DNA of 64,000 nt. Origin: Arthonia radiata. Taxonomy: Eukaryota; Ascomycota; Arthoniomycetes; Arthoniales; Arthoniaceae. This document shows positions 48,088 to 59,324 of this stretch, in pieces. A program made the translations under genes and the position numbers. The stretch's first letter is position 1. Each line of letters opens with the position of its first letter. The DNA is taken from positions 1,426,001 through 1,490,000 of the forward strand of contig PSQN01000012.1 in NCBI GenBank assembly GCA_002989075.1, read 5' to 3'. The notes beneath the pieces were generated by a model. The model had not been told where the DNA came from. It ran no database searches and saw nothing but the letters and a program-made list of their open reading frames with translations.

Positions 48088-51000
48088 TTTAGACGAAGAT
48101 TGCGGGCAGGGATTATCTTGATTAGGGATTTAAATTGGCCGAGATGAGATGGAACTGCGCAGCAGCACCATATATAGGGCAGCACGTGTGTGAAGTAGTG
48201 TTTTCCTCAACGAGTACGTACTGAAGTGTAAGGTAGGATGGGTTGAACATACCGGGAATGCTGGCAGGAAGGTCGCACCTGGGGTGGCATTGAGTGATGT
48301 TTAAAAGCGGACAGCAGAACAAAACAGGTCGTGGGGGTGCGGATGCTGGCCGAAGTATGGAAATCGTAGTCGAAAGCGGTGCGAGATGCTAGAGAAGCGT
48401 CCAGGAAGGAAAGCAGCGGTTCGAACGTGATTCGTGCACGAAAATAAGCTGACGACGAGTTGGGAAATTTGGATTGTTGGAGGCGTTGGTTGTCCCCAGT
48501 GCCTGCGTGAAGATCGACGGAGCAGGGCTAAAAATCTTTGACAGGCCAAAACGGGCGTGGCCTGAGTCAGGGGGGTCGATTTGTTGGAGATGTCAAAGGC
48601 ACGACTCACGAGAGCAGGCCCGCTGTCGGCTGAAGGTCCCGAAGCGCTATCGAATCTGCTCGGCAGATTGGCGGAGGACAAAGGAGGGCGTGGAGAAGGT
48701 TCAGACGGGGGCGCAAATTGCTGCAATCTGAATTCTGGAGATTTGGTCGAGTAAGGAAGGAGGATCCGTTTGCAGCAAAGTGGCCTGGTGCATCACAGGG
48801 CAGCGTAGGTGGAGCAAGGGTGAGTGCGTCCAATGGGCACGTTAGCAGGGCTGTTTAATGCAGGTAGTAGGTAGTAGCAGAGGCTGTCCCATGGCGCGCA
48901 CATTGCGGCCACTTGAGTTGGTCGAGTGTGGCGTGTGAATACAAAGAATCGGTCAAGAGATGTGCAGAGTCGATGACTACGAGGGCGAGCAGGGAAGTTG
49001 GAGACGATGTACTATGTCGATCTTGCCGACCCTGGATTCTGGGAGGGCTGCAGGGAATGCGCATATGCAAGCCCAAAGCTGTCAAAGGAACGCCGAGCAA
49101 ATTAACAAGCGAGATGGGGCAGGTGGCTTCGCCCGAACGACAAGCAGCAACGCGCCAGACAAGACAGCGACGCTGTGGCGCATTCTTAATCAATAACGAT
49201 GATGCCAATTCGACGCCCTCGCGAGGCAAGAAACCTAATCGATCATGGCCATCTTGAGTCTTTTGCCAGCTTGCAACTTCAAGCGGGCGCGTGTTGATCT
49301 CGTCTACGCGGTACCAAAAGACTGGACGACACCAATTCAGGCTGCTGACTCCAGTCTCAATCGGGAATGGCGTCTCGGTATCTGCAAGGCTTGGACCACG
49401 CTTCTTACCCGAACCGTTCTCCTCTGGCTTGTTTCGTCTCAGTATCCTGCAGCCTGCAGCGAGCTTCAGCATCTACGCGATATCGGAAGCCATCTCCGAA
49501 CGACTCTGTGGAGCAACTGAGGTGACTGAGATTAAGTTCTTAGCAATGCCTGAGCAGGTGGATAGCTTGCAACTGCTGATGCAATCCTGCTGATGCAGTC
49601 CTTTGCAAGTCGACATGGCGAAGCACAGCTGAGCGGCACCCTTTCTTCAAAGTGACATGAGTCTTTTGACCCGAGCGACTCATTGGCGGGTAATGTTGCA
49701 GTCTTGGTGAACCTTGCCTTGCGATTACCAGATGGGGGATCAGGAACGCAGACGCCTTTGCCAAATTCGCGAATGATGCGCATGCACACTGAGATCAGCA
49801 GCGCGGTCGATGGCATCATTGGCCAAAATCGTGAATCTCATTTACGGCCAGCTCAGAAGCTCAGAGCCTCAGCCACGCACGCGTGGCCTTTGATTATCAG
49901 CAAAAATTCCTTCCGCGTCCTTTCTGGAAGTCCCGGACGGCGTTTCAGGACCGCATTCGGCGTCCAGCTCCGCTTTCAGCATCTTTTTGTCCACCTGCAT
50001 TCTGCTTTGGTAGCACTGCCAACTCAGCTGTTAGACGATCAGGCGACACAAATAATGATAGCGTGCTGACCATCTGCGATCTAGCTCGATGTTGTATCAA
50101 TTCACTACACCCGAACAATAAGCGACCCCGCCCTTCTTCCTTGTAGGCCAAAGTAGGCACCGCTCGCGTGCCCTGTCAAAAGAAGCATACTTGTCGATCG
50201 TATGCAGCCTTCCGCTGCTGCGCTTGCTCTTCGCCTCGAAAAGCCTTCCACGTTTACCGACATTTCAGGACTGCTTCGGATGTGCTTCCTTATCGCGTGA
50301 CTGCTGATCCTAACGGCCGCACCGCGTTCCGAACCATGTGCCATTCTTCTGGGATGTTTGGGCTGTTTCAAGACTTTGCGGGGCATAACTGCATTGAGCA
50401 GTGACCGTACCGGCATATTTCTTCATCGGTGAGGTCGTGCAAAGCGATCACGCCATGTGATAATCAAGCATTGCGCGGAGAATCTCCAGGAAGCACCATT
50501 ATTCATATACGTACGCTGTCCAATAATGGGCTGTGAATCAACTCACAAACGGTATACAATTGACAACGAAATGGGCGGCGTGGTGAGGCCCAAGGCCTGC
50601 GGTACAGAAGTTATGGCATGTTTGTAATGCCACCCTCTTTCAACCTCCCCAGTCCCCGCAGAATTAGAAGCAAGAGCGAAGCTGAGCGTGTGGAGATATT
50701 GGGCAAGGTCTCAATTGCCCCGTAGCGTGCTTTTGGAGCTTGTACTGAAGGTCTTTGCTGTATACAAGAGATATGGGTTTGCTGTTAGTCTGCCACGACT
50801 TTTGTTCCCCAGCCTTGGCTCTTGTTCATCTATCCACTGTAGTACCAGTGTCTTCAGTGTTGCGTCCATACGGTCTCTCTTCCTGCTTGCATCCATCCTC
50901 GTGCTGTAGAATGCTCATGCCTTACACCCTTCCTTCGCGTCCGCGCGTTCATGCTCTGAGAGACCAATTGCAAACGGCTCCGTAGGATCAGCTTTGACCT

Positions 51001-51171
51001 GCCAGAGCATGCTGGACCTCTTGAAAGCTGGCGTGTCTTGAGCTTATTCCGCAAGTGCCGGCATGCCGCGTACGACCATGATAGTAACAGTCGTTCAACA
51101 ATCGTGGTCTTTGCTCGTCAATCATATGCTGATAGTTGAGTTTGATGTCTGCGATGCATCCCATGAGATGC
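48088..51171. other. Gene-free stretch, 3.1 kb
   Basis: Upstream of the Q/P-rich gene and downstream of RPB5. Frames such as 48855-49472 (-) and 48301-48726 (-) have no recognisable domain and unconvincing composition. No RNA gene or repeat identified. Confidence 0.45.
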
Positions 51172-51861
51172 TCATATTGCCCATCGATAGCTAGCATATC
51201 GCCCGGCCGTCTCACTTCGCCGTACAATCTTCACGACCTGACCCCTCCTCAACCCGTAGTATTTTGCCACAGGGTCCGTCACCAGAATGCGCGGCAGCTG
51301 TGTTTCCTTCACTCGATACCTCTCCAGCAACGCCTTTTTTTCGACCGGCGACAACAATTGGTGCTTCGGCACCAACTCATGCTGCGTGATGTTGACCAGC
51401 AAGTCCTGCTCGAAGAAAATCTCGATAATCTTTGGCAGTATGGTGGGTATCAGCTTCTGACTACTCTGCGTGACCGCTGCGCCCGTCACTAGCACGCCTG
51501 TGTGAAATTCGCGCTCACTGATCATGTGCACGAACTTTCTGAAATCGCTGATGCCGATGGTCTTGTCGCCCTCGAAGTGGAAGTAGATGTAGCCGATCTC
51601 AGGCTCGGGTTTGGGTTTCTTCTCCGTAGGTAGTGGAGTGTATTTCTCGAGCATCTTTTCCGACGGCTGCGCAGAGAAGGACATCTGGCTACGGTTCGGT
51701 AGACCTTCATTGGTGGCATACAAGGACTTGAATTGGTCAAAATTAATGAATCTTTCATCGTCAGAGATTAGATAGCCACGGTCGTAACAGAGTTGATGAG
51801 CAGTGCGCCAGGAACGCCAGGCGCGCATGAGAGCGTTCCTGTTCTCTTCGGGGTTCGACAT
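51172..51861 (-). CDS. RPB5: RNA polymerase I/II/III shared subunit RPB5 (ABC27)
   Basis: Intronless 229-residue protein, slightly longer than yeast Rpb5 (215). The N-terminal jaw domain starts NRNALMRAWRSWRTAHQLCY and RGYLISDDERFINFDQFK; the C-terminal assembly domain is near-invariant: QHELVPKHQLLSPVEKKALL, RYRVKETQLPRILVTDPVAK and YYGLRRGQVVKIVRRSETAG, ending RYASYRWAI. Rpb5 sits at the lower jaw of all three nuclear RNA polymerases and touches downstream DNA. Its extension is mostly in a linker (EKKPKPEPEIGYI). The gene is divergent from the carnitine carrier with a 536-base shared upstream region. Confidence 0.97.
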   Translation of the reverse strand: MSNPEENRNALMRAWRSWRTAHQLCYDRGYLISDDERFINFDQFKSLYATNEGLPNRSQMSFSAQPSEKMLEKYTPLPTEKKPKPEPEIGYIYFHFEGDKTIGISDFRKFVHMISEREFHTGVLVTGAAVTQSSQKLIPTILPKIIEIFFEQDLLVNITQHELVPKHQLLSPVEKKALLERYRVKETQLPRILVTDPVAKYYGLRRGQVVKIVRRSETAGRYASYRWAI

Positions 51862-52397
51862 CGTTGATGATGCGAGGTCGATTTGTCAAGAGCTTTCAAG
51901 GAGATGCCCCAGACACTGCCTTGGTGAAGATAATGATGTGAGCGGAGGCCGAAAGCTTGTAGTACGACGGTTTGCCGGGAGTAAGAGCACCAACAACCAC
52001 AATAGACCGAGTGCCCGAGCAAGATCTTGGCCTTGCAGGCAGCAGCACGAGAGCAAGCGTGGGAGAGTCACAACTGTGGCTGTTGAAGCTGGTTGAAGGT
52101 ACGGAGTAAAGAAAGAATTCACATGCGCCTCCGGATTTCCAGCCTTACGAGCCCTACCGAGGGTGGTCATAGCTCTACCCAAGACCGCGGTTAAAGTTCA
52201 AGCTCATTGGCAATGCCTGGGCATACGGCTACCTTTCGACCACGCGAGCTGCTTTTGCTTCCATCCGGTTTTACGCGAGCATCAAATTGCTCGAAACACC
52301 CTTCCTCTGCTGTTGATGCATTAGGAACTATCGCACAGCGTTTTTGGAAGCCAGCCGTGCTTCGCCGCTCACCTCGCGGCCCCTCCCCCCACCTTCA
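51862..52397. promoter_or_regulatory. Divergent promoter, RPB5 / carnitine carrier
   Basis: 536 bases between two start codons that face away from each other. No coding frame recognised. Confidence 0.45.
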
Positions 52398-53517
52398 ATG
52401 TCCTCCTCAAACCAAGTGCCTTCAGCTGGCGAGCTGAAAGAGGAAGCAAAACAGGCGACAAAGAGCTCGCTCGAGTCTCTGAGATCACTTGCGGCTGGTG
52501 GAGTTGGCGGCGTCTGCGCAGTCATTGTCGGACACCCTTTTGACCTTGTCAAGGTCCGATTACAGACCGCAGAGAAGGGTGTTTACAGTGGAGCGATTGA
52601 TGTAGTAAGAAGAACGATAGCCCGAGAGGGCCTAGCAAGGGTATGGCGGAATACTTGTCGTGTATACGGCATCGTCGAGATTGACAGTCAGCCTGCAGGG
52701 CCTCTATGCTGGTGTATCGGCGCCGCTGGTCGGCGTTACGCCTATGTGTAAGTCACTGCCTAGCATTCGGAAGAGGTCTTCGTACTGACATCCACACTTA
52801 GTTGCCGTCAGCTTCTGGGTACTGTGAACGTATCTGCCATTCGTCGTCGTCGACTAACTTAGGCTACAGGGCTACGATCTCGGCAAGCGCCTCGTCTCCT
52901 CCGTGTCTCCCGTCTCCAACAATCAATATACGGTTGGCCAAGTCTCAGCTGCTGGCTTCTTTTCTGCAATACCTATGACCTTGATCACAGCTCCTTTCGA
53001 GCGTGTAAAAGTGCTACTGCAGATACAAGGCCAAAAACAATTGGCGCCAGGCGAGAAGCCTAAATTCAGCGGTGGTGTGGACGTCGTACGGCAGCTCTAC
53101 AAAGAGGGTGGTATCAAAAGCGTCTTCCGAGGCAGTGCAATGACATTAGCGAGAGACGGCCCAGGTAGCGCAGTGTACTTCGCGACATACGAGACCGTCA
53201 AGCGAAATCTGACGCCTAAGAAAGAAGACGGCAGTCCCGGCGATTTGAGCTTGACCGCCGTAATGACAGCAGGCGGCGCGGCAGGTATTGCGATGTGGAT
53301 ACCTGTATTCCCTGTCGACACTGTCAAGAGCCGGCTGCAGAGTGCCGAGGGAATCCCTACAATAGGTGGCACGCTGAGGGAGCTTTGGGGAAGAGGAGGT
53401 ATGAGAGCGTTCTTCCCTGGTATCGGACCCGCCATGGCAAGAGCTGTACCAGCAAATGCGGCGACATTCTTGGGGGTTGAGCTTGCTCAGAAGGCGATGA
53501 GAACCATGTTCGACTAA
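52398..53517 (+). CDS. acuH: Mitochondrial carnitine/acylcarnitine carrier
   Basis: Four exons (52398-52640, 52699-52747, 52802-52818, 52870-53517) give 318 residues; the third exon is only 17 bases. Three repeats of the SLC25 fold carry the carrier signatures HPFDLVKVRLQT, APFERVKVLLQI and FPVDTVKSRLQS. Surrounding residues (GLYAGVSAPLVGVTPMFAVS, WGYDLGKRL, RGSAMTLARDGPGSAVYFAT) match AcuH/Crc1, the inner-membrane carrier that exchanges acylcarnitine for carnitine so that acetyl and fatty-acyl units enter mitochondria. It is needed for growth on acetate and fatty acids in Aspergillus. ATG 52398 gives the usual short N-terminal tail; an upstream ATG at 52344 adds a Pro-rich stretch not seen in the family. 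Confidence 0.95.
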
Positions 53518-53808
53518 AGAATCATTCTAGATACATACCTAATGCTGAGCATCCACAGGCAGGAAAACAGCATGAATATTTTCTTCGAGTTGGTCCTCCC
53601 TTTAACACCCAATTCATTTGACTGGCAGAAATGTCGCGTCCAACGCGTCGAAAAAGGCGCGTCTGAGGTCAATGTGGCACATGCGTAAGTTTGACAAGTC
53701 TTCCCTCACTCCTTTTCACTCTTTTTCACTATTCTTGACTCTTTCACTATTCGGTCACTCGTACAAGTTTGTGATGCAGCACAAATCCAAACGAGAACGC
53801 TCCAGGCG

Positions 53809-56308
53809 ATGACTACCTCTCTTGAATTTCGAGGACACGCATTCTGCTTAGATGCTGTGCGATGGAACGACCTCAATGAGATCGCCATCGCCCTCGGCGG
53901 CCACGTCGAGCTTTTCATACCCAAACATTCCTTCAGTAAAGACAAGCTCGATCCTTCCAAACCCGCTTTGCACTGGCGACAGCTCAAAATCCAGACCTCA
54001 ATCTTTACGCAGGCCGAGTTGCCTCTGCTGAACCCTCTTCGTTCTACGCACTTCTCTATCGGAGAAGAACAAAGCTACAGTGATGTTGTGTCTCTAGAAT
54101 GGTCTTCACCCGGACTTGCAAGACACGGAAGATGTGCGCTGGCTGTGCTGACGTCTAATCATGTTCTTTCCATATGGTCATCCAGGACCCGACCTTGGGA
54201 TGCAAGTAGCTGGCAGCGCGTGCTCCTCATAAATCACGTCCTCGTAGAACCTGGAAGTCAGGACGCGTTTACACTCCAAGCAGATCACAGCAACGAAGAG
54301 CAGCATCTGCGCTTGCCATGGCGAATCCGCTCGTTCGCGTGGGGCCCTACGATTTTCCGAACTTACCGGTACAGACCTGAAGATGGAAGAGACGTCGAAG
54401 CGAGTGTCAAGTGCTTTTTCATTGCTGTCACCAATGACGCAGGAGAGATCGTGATACTCGAGATAGAGTCTCCGCAGCAGTTGCTGATTGACAGGGGCAG
54501 ACAGTGGTCTTGCCATGTTGTATTCCGTGAAACGATAAGTGCACGCCAATATACCAACATACAAGCAGGCAACATTACAGCCGACATATTCCGGCAAGGC
54601 ACGTTTGCAACTGATCTAGCTTGGTGCAAGCAAAGGTCCCACTCCGATGTTGACGAGACCGTTGAGACATCGATGATAGCTTACCGGGTAGGAAAGCAAG
54701 TCTTCGCACGATCATTGCTCATAATGATCAGCGATAGTCTCTCAGTGATGATGACACCATCTACCGTGACCATCGCAGGCGATCATGATGGTCCGGTCAA
54801 GCTAATGTCTACTGTGAGTCGCGCATCATCTCAAAGCGGGATGCAAGGAGCTGAAGCGATCCACGAACAGCATCAGGACCACAACGTAATTCTCCTCAGC
54901 TTTGGGAAGGACCAGATGTCCGTGACGAACCTGGATGATTCTCGAGGCGGCAACGTAATACCATCAACGAGCACCTTTCCGCGGGATGGTGCGTGGGAGC
55001 CGGTGTCTGGAGTTGCTACAACCCGCAGCAGTGAAGCTGCTCCATCCCGAATGCACTTCGCATCGCATCTCTCACTAGGCATTGACGGGTCTTCGAACAC
55101 GTTCTCGTTTGAAATGAGTCAGAAGCCTACCTTCTATACCGAGAACTGGGCTCAAGCTATCATTGATGCAAAGAGCGCCTTTGCTTCAACCCATACGCTC
55201 GGGAAAAAGGTCGCAGCTCGAATTACTGGGCTTGCTAATCCCTCAACTAGGTGCCATGTCGCAGCGTGTATTTCTGTGCACCCCAGCGATCTGCTACAAT
55301 ACTCGATCGAGGCTACGCAGAAAAGCATGCTTCTCATCAGTCGCGCCGAGCCTGGATATCGGCCACCTGTTGACTCAGGTGTGTTGCAACGCGACAGGTT
55401 CAAAGGTTAGAGACCCCCATGGAGATGGAGATGTGCATTCTGACCTGATCCACAGATGCTCCCTTTGAAGCGATCTTGTATTCATTATGGGAGGAGCTGT
55501 CGAGTGAAGATCAAGAAAAGACACGCGCTTCTAACCCGCCTGGCGCAGCTTCAACCCTCGATGAAGCGGATGAAACTTCCAACGATATCCCGACTAGCGA
55601 GCAGTCCAGTCTTCCAGCACTTACACAGAAGCTAAGGCATGCCCTCAGAGTACCCGAAAATTTTGTCGAGCGTTTGCTGCTTGGTCTCACATCAAATAAC
55701 TCAGAAGAGGACGCCAAGTTGCTGGACCTAGATCGGTCGATAATAAGACGCCTGGCAAGGGCTGTTGTAGAGCTGGTAAAACATCAAAAAGTCGGGGTGC
55801 CCTCCAGTGCTGAGAAGCACATTTTCTACATGCTACAATGCATCTGCCATGCGCTAGGAGATGGAATTTATGATCTCGAAAATGGATTGGCCTACGCAGC
55901 AAGCAACCATATGCCCACAATTTCTGAGGTTTGCCAAATATGCGGGGCAAACATCGATTTTGATGACTATCGATGGGCGCAATGCTCTAACAGGCATCGT
56001 TTTAGTAAGTCCTTATTTGTCATACGGGAAACTAGCGATTGACTTCATCAGACCGCTGCAGCTTGACCTTTTTGGCAATCCAAGGACCTGGAATTACGCG
56101 GTACTGTGGCCTTTGCGAGCATTCATTCCTCTCAGAAGAACACTTACTGAGCTCTGCCTCCGACGAGGCGTTCACGATACACAATGCAGACGACACAGAT
56201 GCAGCGATGCCTGATGGCCATGCGAACCCACCGCAGATCTACCTCCTCGACCTCCTCGTTACTGCATTTGACACATGCTTGTATTGTGGGGGCCGATTCG
56301 TTGGCTGA
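53809..56308 (+). CDS. TFIIIC subunit, beta-propeller plus zinc finger (Sfc9/GTF3C4-like)
   Basis: Three exons (53809-55405, 55456-56004, 56052-56308) give 800 residues. The N-terminus starts MTTSLEFRGHAFCLDAVRW and EIAIALGGHVELFIPK, the TFIIIC delta N-terminal (WD-like propeller) domain. At the C-terminus the putative zinc-finger domain is assembled across the last intron: VCQICGANIDFDDYRWAQC, NRHRFNRCSLTFLAIQGPG, then YCGLCEHSF and, at the very end, CLYCGGRF. These Cys/His pairs match PF12660 of human GTF3C4 and fission yeast Sfc9. TFIIIC binds the A and B boxes of tRNA genes to recruit TFIIIB and RNA polymerase III. The middle part (residues 530-660) is poorly conserved and helical. Confidence 0.88.
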
Positions 56309-56477
56309 ACCACGTTCCTCATTCGGCCAAACCGTCATTTCTTCATTGTCGGGGTGACTGCATTCCTGTGCAACATTACTGCAATCAGCGATACCACTGT
56401 GATCTGCAAACAGTAACCAAAGTTCAACAAGACGCCTGGATTGATGGTAAGTCAAGCACCTATCTCTGGCTGCTTGA

Positions 56478-58958
56478 ATGCTGCTGACGCCGAATATGGA
56501 GAAGCTGCGGCACATGAGTGCGCCGTTGTTTGTACCTAAGCAAAAAGGCGTGCGACTCTCAGTATCGCCGGCTCGACAGACTTCTGATGCAATCAAAACA
56601 CCAAACTCGCTGAGGAGGTCGATTACAGACGCGATCAAAGACGAGTCTCCTCCGCTGACGGGCAAGAGCAAGGAGAGCGTGCCAGACACACCTCAACTCC
56701 CCGAGATACCACCTCAGCCACCATTACGTAATCTAGGAAGGACACCTGAACTGCCAAAACGCTTGCCTAAGGATCGCAGTAGCGGTGGGATGGATGGGCA
56801 GAACAACAGATCACTCGACTTCTTGGAAATAGACTCAAGTGATGATGAGCAAGTCAATCGGAGTCACGACGTCTCTCCTCGGTCCTTCGCTACTCAAGAT
56901 AAGTCGCCGAGTTCATCTGTGAGCGGTATAGCCAGGCGTGAAGGTTCGAGGACAAGGGACGTACCTAATACAGCTATCACGGACACGTTCGACTTCGGGC
57001 TAGGATCACCCAAAGAACAGAGCTCAGAGGACAAGGTAGACTCTCGTGCAGAGGCTTTGGCTTCGCTTGACCCCCGTCATCAGCAGGAGCTTCCCGTGCT
57101 GAGCCCCATCTCGAACCCAGAGCGACCTCTTCATGAGCAGGCGCAACCTTATCCGGAAGTATTTGAGCCGTTCGAGCACCCTAGATCACTCGCAGGCGAC
57201 GACATTGACGAACCGTCGACTCCACATGCACAAGTCCAGGACGATCGACAATTGCTGGGTGAACAATACGCAGAGCAAGTCCAACAAAGCCTGGCGAGCA
57301 ACCCAGACTTGGATCCTATCTTCATTCTGTTTGGCATGACAGCAGGCTTACTCGAAGACAGAAAGAAGGAGAAAAGGCCAAAACATTCAAGAGCACCAAG
57401 AACGGCCGGAACCCCAAGGCGACCGAAAAGTGCTGGCGGCGCTGCAGGATCTTACTCTCCTTTTCAGTATGGCGCAGGGTTAGGCTGGGTGCCAGCGCCA
57501 CTTCCTCAGCCCAAGCCACTCAATTTCAACAAGAACTCCTCTCTACTCGCGAAACCACCCAGCATGAGCAAAGACGCGCCTCTGCCTGCGAGACCGCATG
57601 GCATCTTACGCAATCCCTCGTGGGGACCGAGTATCAGAGACAACAAGCGAAGGTCCGTGAGTAGTCCTGAGCCAGCAGAGATGGCGAGGTCGGACTTGAC
57701 GGTCCCACTACCATCTATAAACACAGATTTTTCGCGGCTTGGGTCAGCAGCATCAAAATCGCACGGATCCTTCGCTGATGAGCGCAAGCCTAGCGACTTG
57801 CCACCGAAAGACACTTCTCCGCTGACGCCCTACCCTGATGTCCACTCAGGGTCGTCGAAGGACGCGCACGAAAGAGTCTCTGCATCGAATCAGGCTGGCC
57901 ATAGCCTCGAGCCGCCATCTGCGCCGTCTCTACGAGCCCACTCTGTCCGCATTGTTGAGCCAGCGTCTCATCCTAAAGAAGTCATGGAGTCCGCTCGACG
58001 CGCGACACTGGCCACTCGTCGCCGCTCCTCAGTCGTCAACTCAGCTGCAGTCTCCGCAGATACGATACTAGCTTTGTCCGTGCGAAGACGCTATGCTCCC
58101 AATGGCCGGCGCTTTGTACGGCTCGTTGTTCCCGCTGATGAAGAGATCGCCACACCTGCTCAGTCACGGAAGAAGAGTGTTGCCGCTGGTAGGAAGCAGT
58201 CTATTGCCTCAACGGATCCGGAGAAGAGTCAAGAAGGCAAAGAAAGCGAGAACGCCAAACCGAACGAAAAGGCGGAATTTGATGACGCTGCGTTCTTTCG
58301 CGAGCTGCGCAAGGCGTATTATAATGAGCTTCTCGGCTCATCGATACTATCGCGGTTCTACAGGCGTTACTGCTCAGCATATGTCCTGAAGAGGATCACG
58401 CTCGTCGATGGTGACGGCCTCGAGGATCCAGATCCGCCTAATATCACGCCTGCAACACGGTCAACACGATACTTGACACTGCGAGGCTTCAACGATATCG
58501 AATCCGAAGATAGTCTGCTGCATCATTTTCTGGTACCTGGCATTGGCCGCGCGTCATGGCGATGGGTGCGCTGGGTCCACCGCGTAGCTGTGAGCGTCGA
58601 TCAAGACAACGCAGAGTTCGAAGCGAAGATGCGCAAGGTCTCTTTGGTGCCGCAGCAGCGCATCTCGGCTGTGCCTGGCGGACTGGAGTTCATTGAAGGG
58701 CCGGGCGTAGGAAGATTGATGGTCGCGGTGGCGGTTGTGCTGGCTGGAAGCGTGCTTGCGACGGTACTGTACACTGGTGTGGGGCCTATCGGCGCATCTG
58801 AGTATACTGTGGAAGCGCTCACGGGAGGAGAGCTCAAGATGCCGCATCTGGACGCTGCGGACAGAGTGATTCAAGGTGTGCTGCTTGGACAGTTCGTGCT
58901 GTGGTTTGGAGCGTTTTCAGTGGGCACTTGGGTCATGGCGAGCAGTCTGGTGACATGA
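56478..58958 (+). CDS. Fungal membrane protein of unknown function, two C-terminal helices
   Basis: Intronless 826-residue frame from ATG 56478; ATG 56496 is an alternative, and a donor-like GTAAGT at 56448 just upstream hints at an intron in the leader or a missed first exon. Residues 1-590 are disordered and rich in Ser, Pro, Lys and Arg. A compact C-terminal part follows: FDDAAFFRELRKAYYNELLG, SRFYRRYCSAYVLKRITLV, YLTLRGFNDIESEDSLLHHF, then two hydrophobic helices (VGRLMVAVAVVLAGSVLATV and GVLLGQFVLWFGAFSVGTWV). I cannot name a family. The layout, a long disordered tail anchored by two helices, suggests an organelle or nuclear-envelope membrane protein. It follows the TFIIIC gene by 170 bases on the same strand. 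Confidence 0.75.
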   Translation: MLLTPNMEKLRHMSAPLFVPKQKGVRLSVSPARQTSDAIKTPNSLRRSITDAIKDESPPLTGKSKESVPDTPQLPEIPPQPPLRNLGRTPELPKRLPKDRSSGGMDGQNNRSLDFLEIDSSDDEQVNRSHDVSPRSFATQDKSPSSSVSGIARREGSRTRDVPNTAITDTFDFGLGSPKEQSSEDKVDSRAEALASLDPRHQQELPVLSPISNPERPLHEQAQPYPEVFEPFEHPRSLAGDDIDEPSTPHAQVQDDRQLLGEQYAEQVQQSLASNPDLDPIFILFGMTAGLLEDRKKEKRPKHSRAPRTAGTPRRPKSAGGAAGSYSPFQYGAGLGWVPAPLPQPKPLNFNKNSSLLAKPPSMSKDAPLPARPHGILRNPSWGPSIRDNKRRSVSSPEPAEMARSDLTVPLPSINTDFSRLGSAASKSHGSFADERKPSDLPPKDTSPLTPYPDVHSGSSKDAHERVSASNQAGHSLEPPSAPSLRAHSVRIVEPASHPKEVMESARRATLATRRRSSVVNSAAVSADTILALSVRRRYAPNGRRFVRLVVPADEEIATPAQSRKKSVAAGRKQSIASTDPEKSQEGKESENAKPNEKAEFDDAAFFRELRKAYYNELLGSSILSRFYRRYCSAYVLKRITLVDGDGLEDPDPPNITPATRSTRYLTLRGFNDIESEDSLLHHFLVPGIGRASWRWVRWVHRVAVSVDQDNAEFEAKMRKVSLVPQQRISAVPGGLEFIEGPGVGRLMVAVAVVLAGSVLATVLYTGVGPIGASEYTVEALTGGELKMPHLDAADRVIQGVLLGQFVLWFGAFSVGTWVMASSLVT

Positions 58959-59324
58959 GGATTTGGAGGCGTAGTTCAGGGGAGACTGCTTGCGTGGATG
59001 TAGCGTAGCACGACGCGCGTACATACGTCTCTACACCTTGAGCCTTATAATTCGTGCCACAGTGCATATTATCAACAGTATCCCCTCACTCACGCATCCC
59101 TAACCTTTCTGCATAAGCCCCGTGTGTCACCACAGCCCCAACGGAGCAACTGCTGACCGCACCATACCCAATCCGGTCCATTTCGCGAGCGTTAGAAATA
59201 CCAGGCCTCAGTTGCCCCGTACGCTCAACTTCGAATTCCAGTTGCAAGATGATACATAAGAGACCTTTGCGTCCGCGTTATCTCAGGATGTCACAGAAAC
59301 ATCCGATCTCATTCAGCTTTCGCA
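58959..59324. other. Intergenic
   Basis: 366 bases between the membrane-protein stop and the start of the SDR relic. Nothing recognised. Confidence 0.4.

Noticed and set aside
53618-53812. Small frame just upstream of the TFIIIC gene
   Set aside because: CT-rich leader sequence; no start context or homology that would make it part of the protein.
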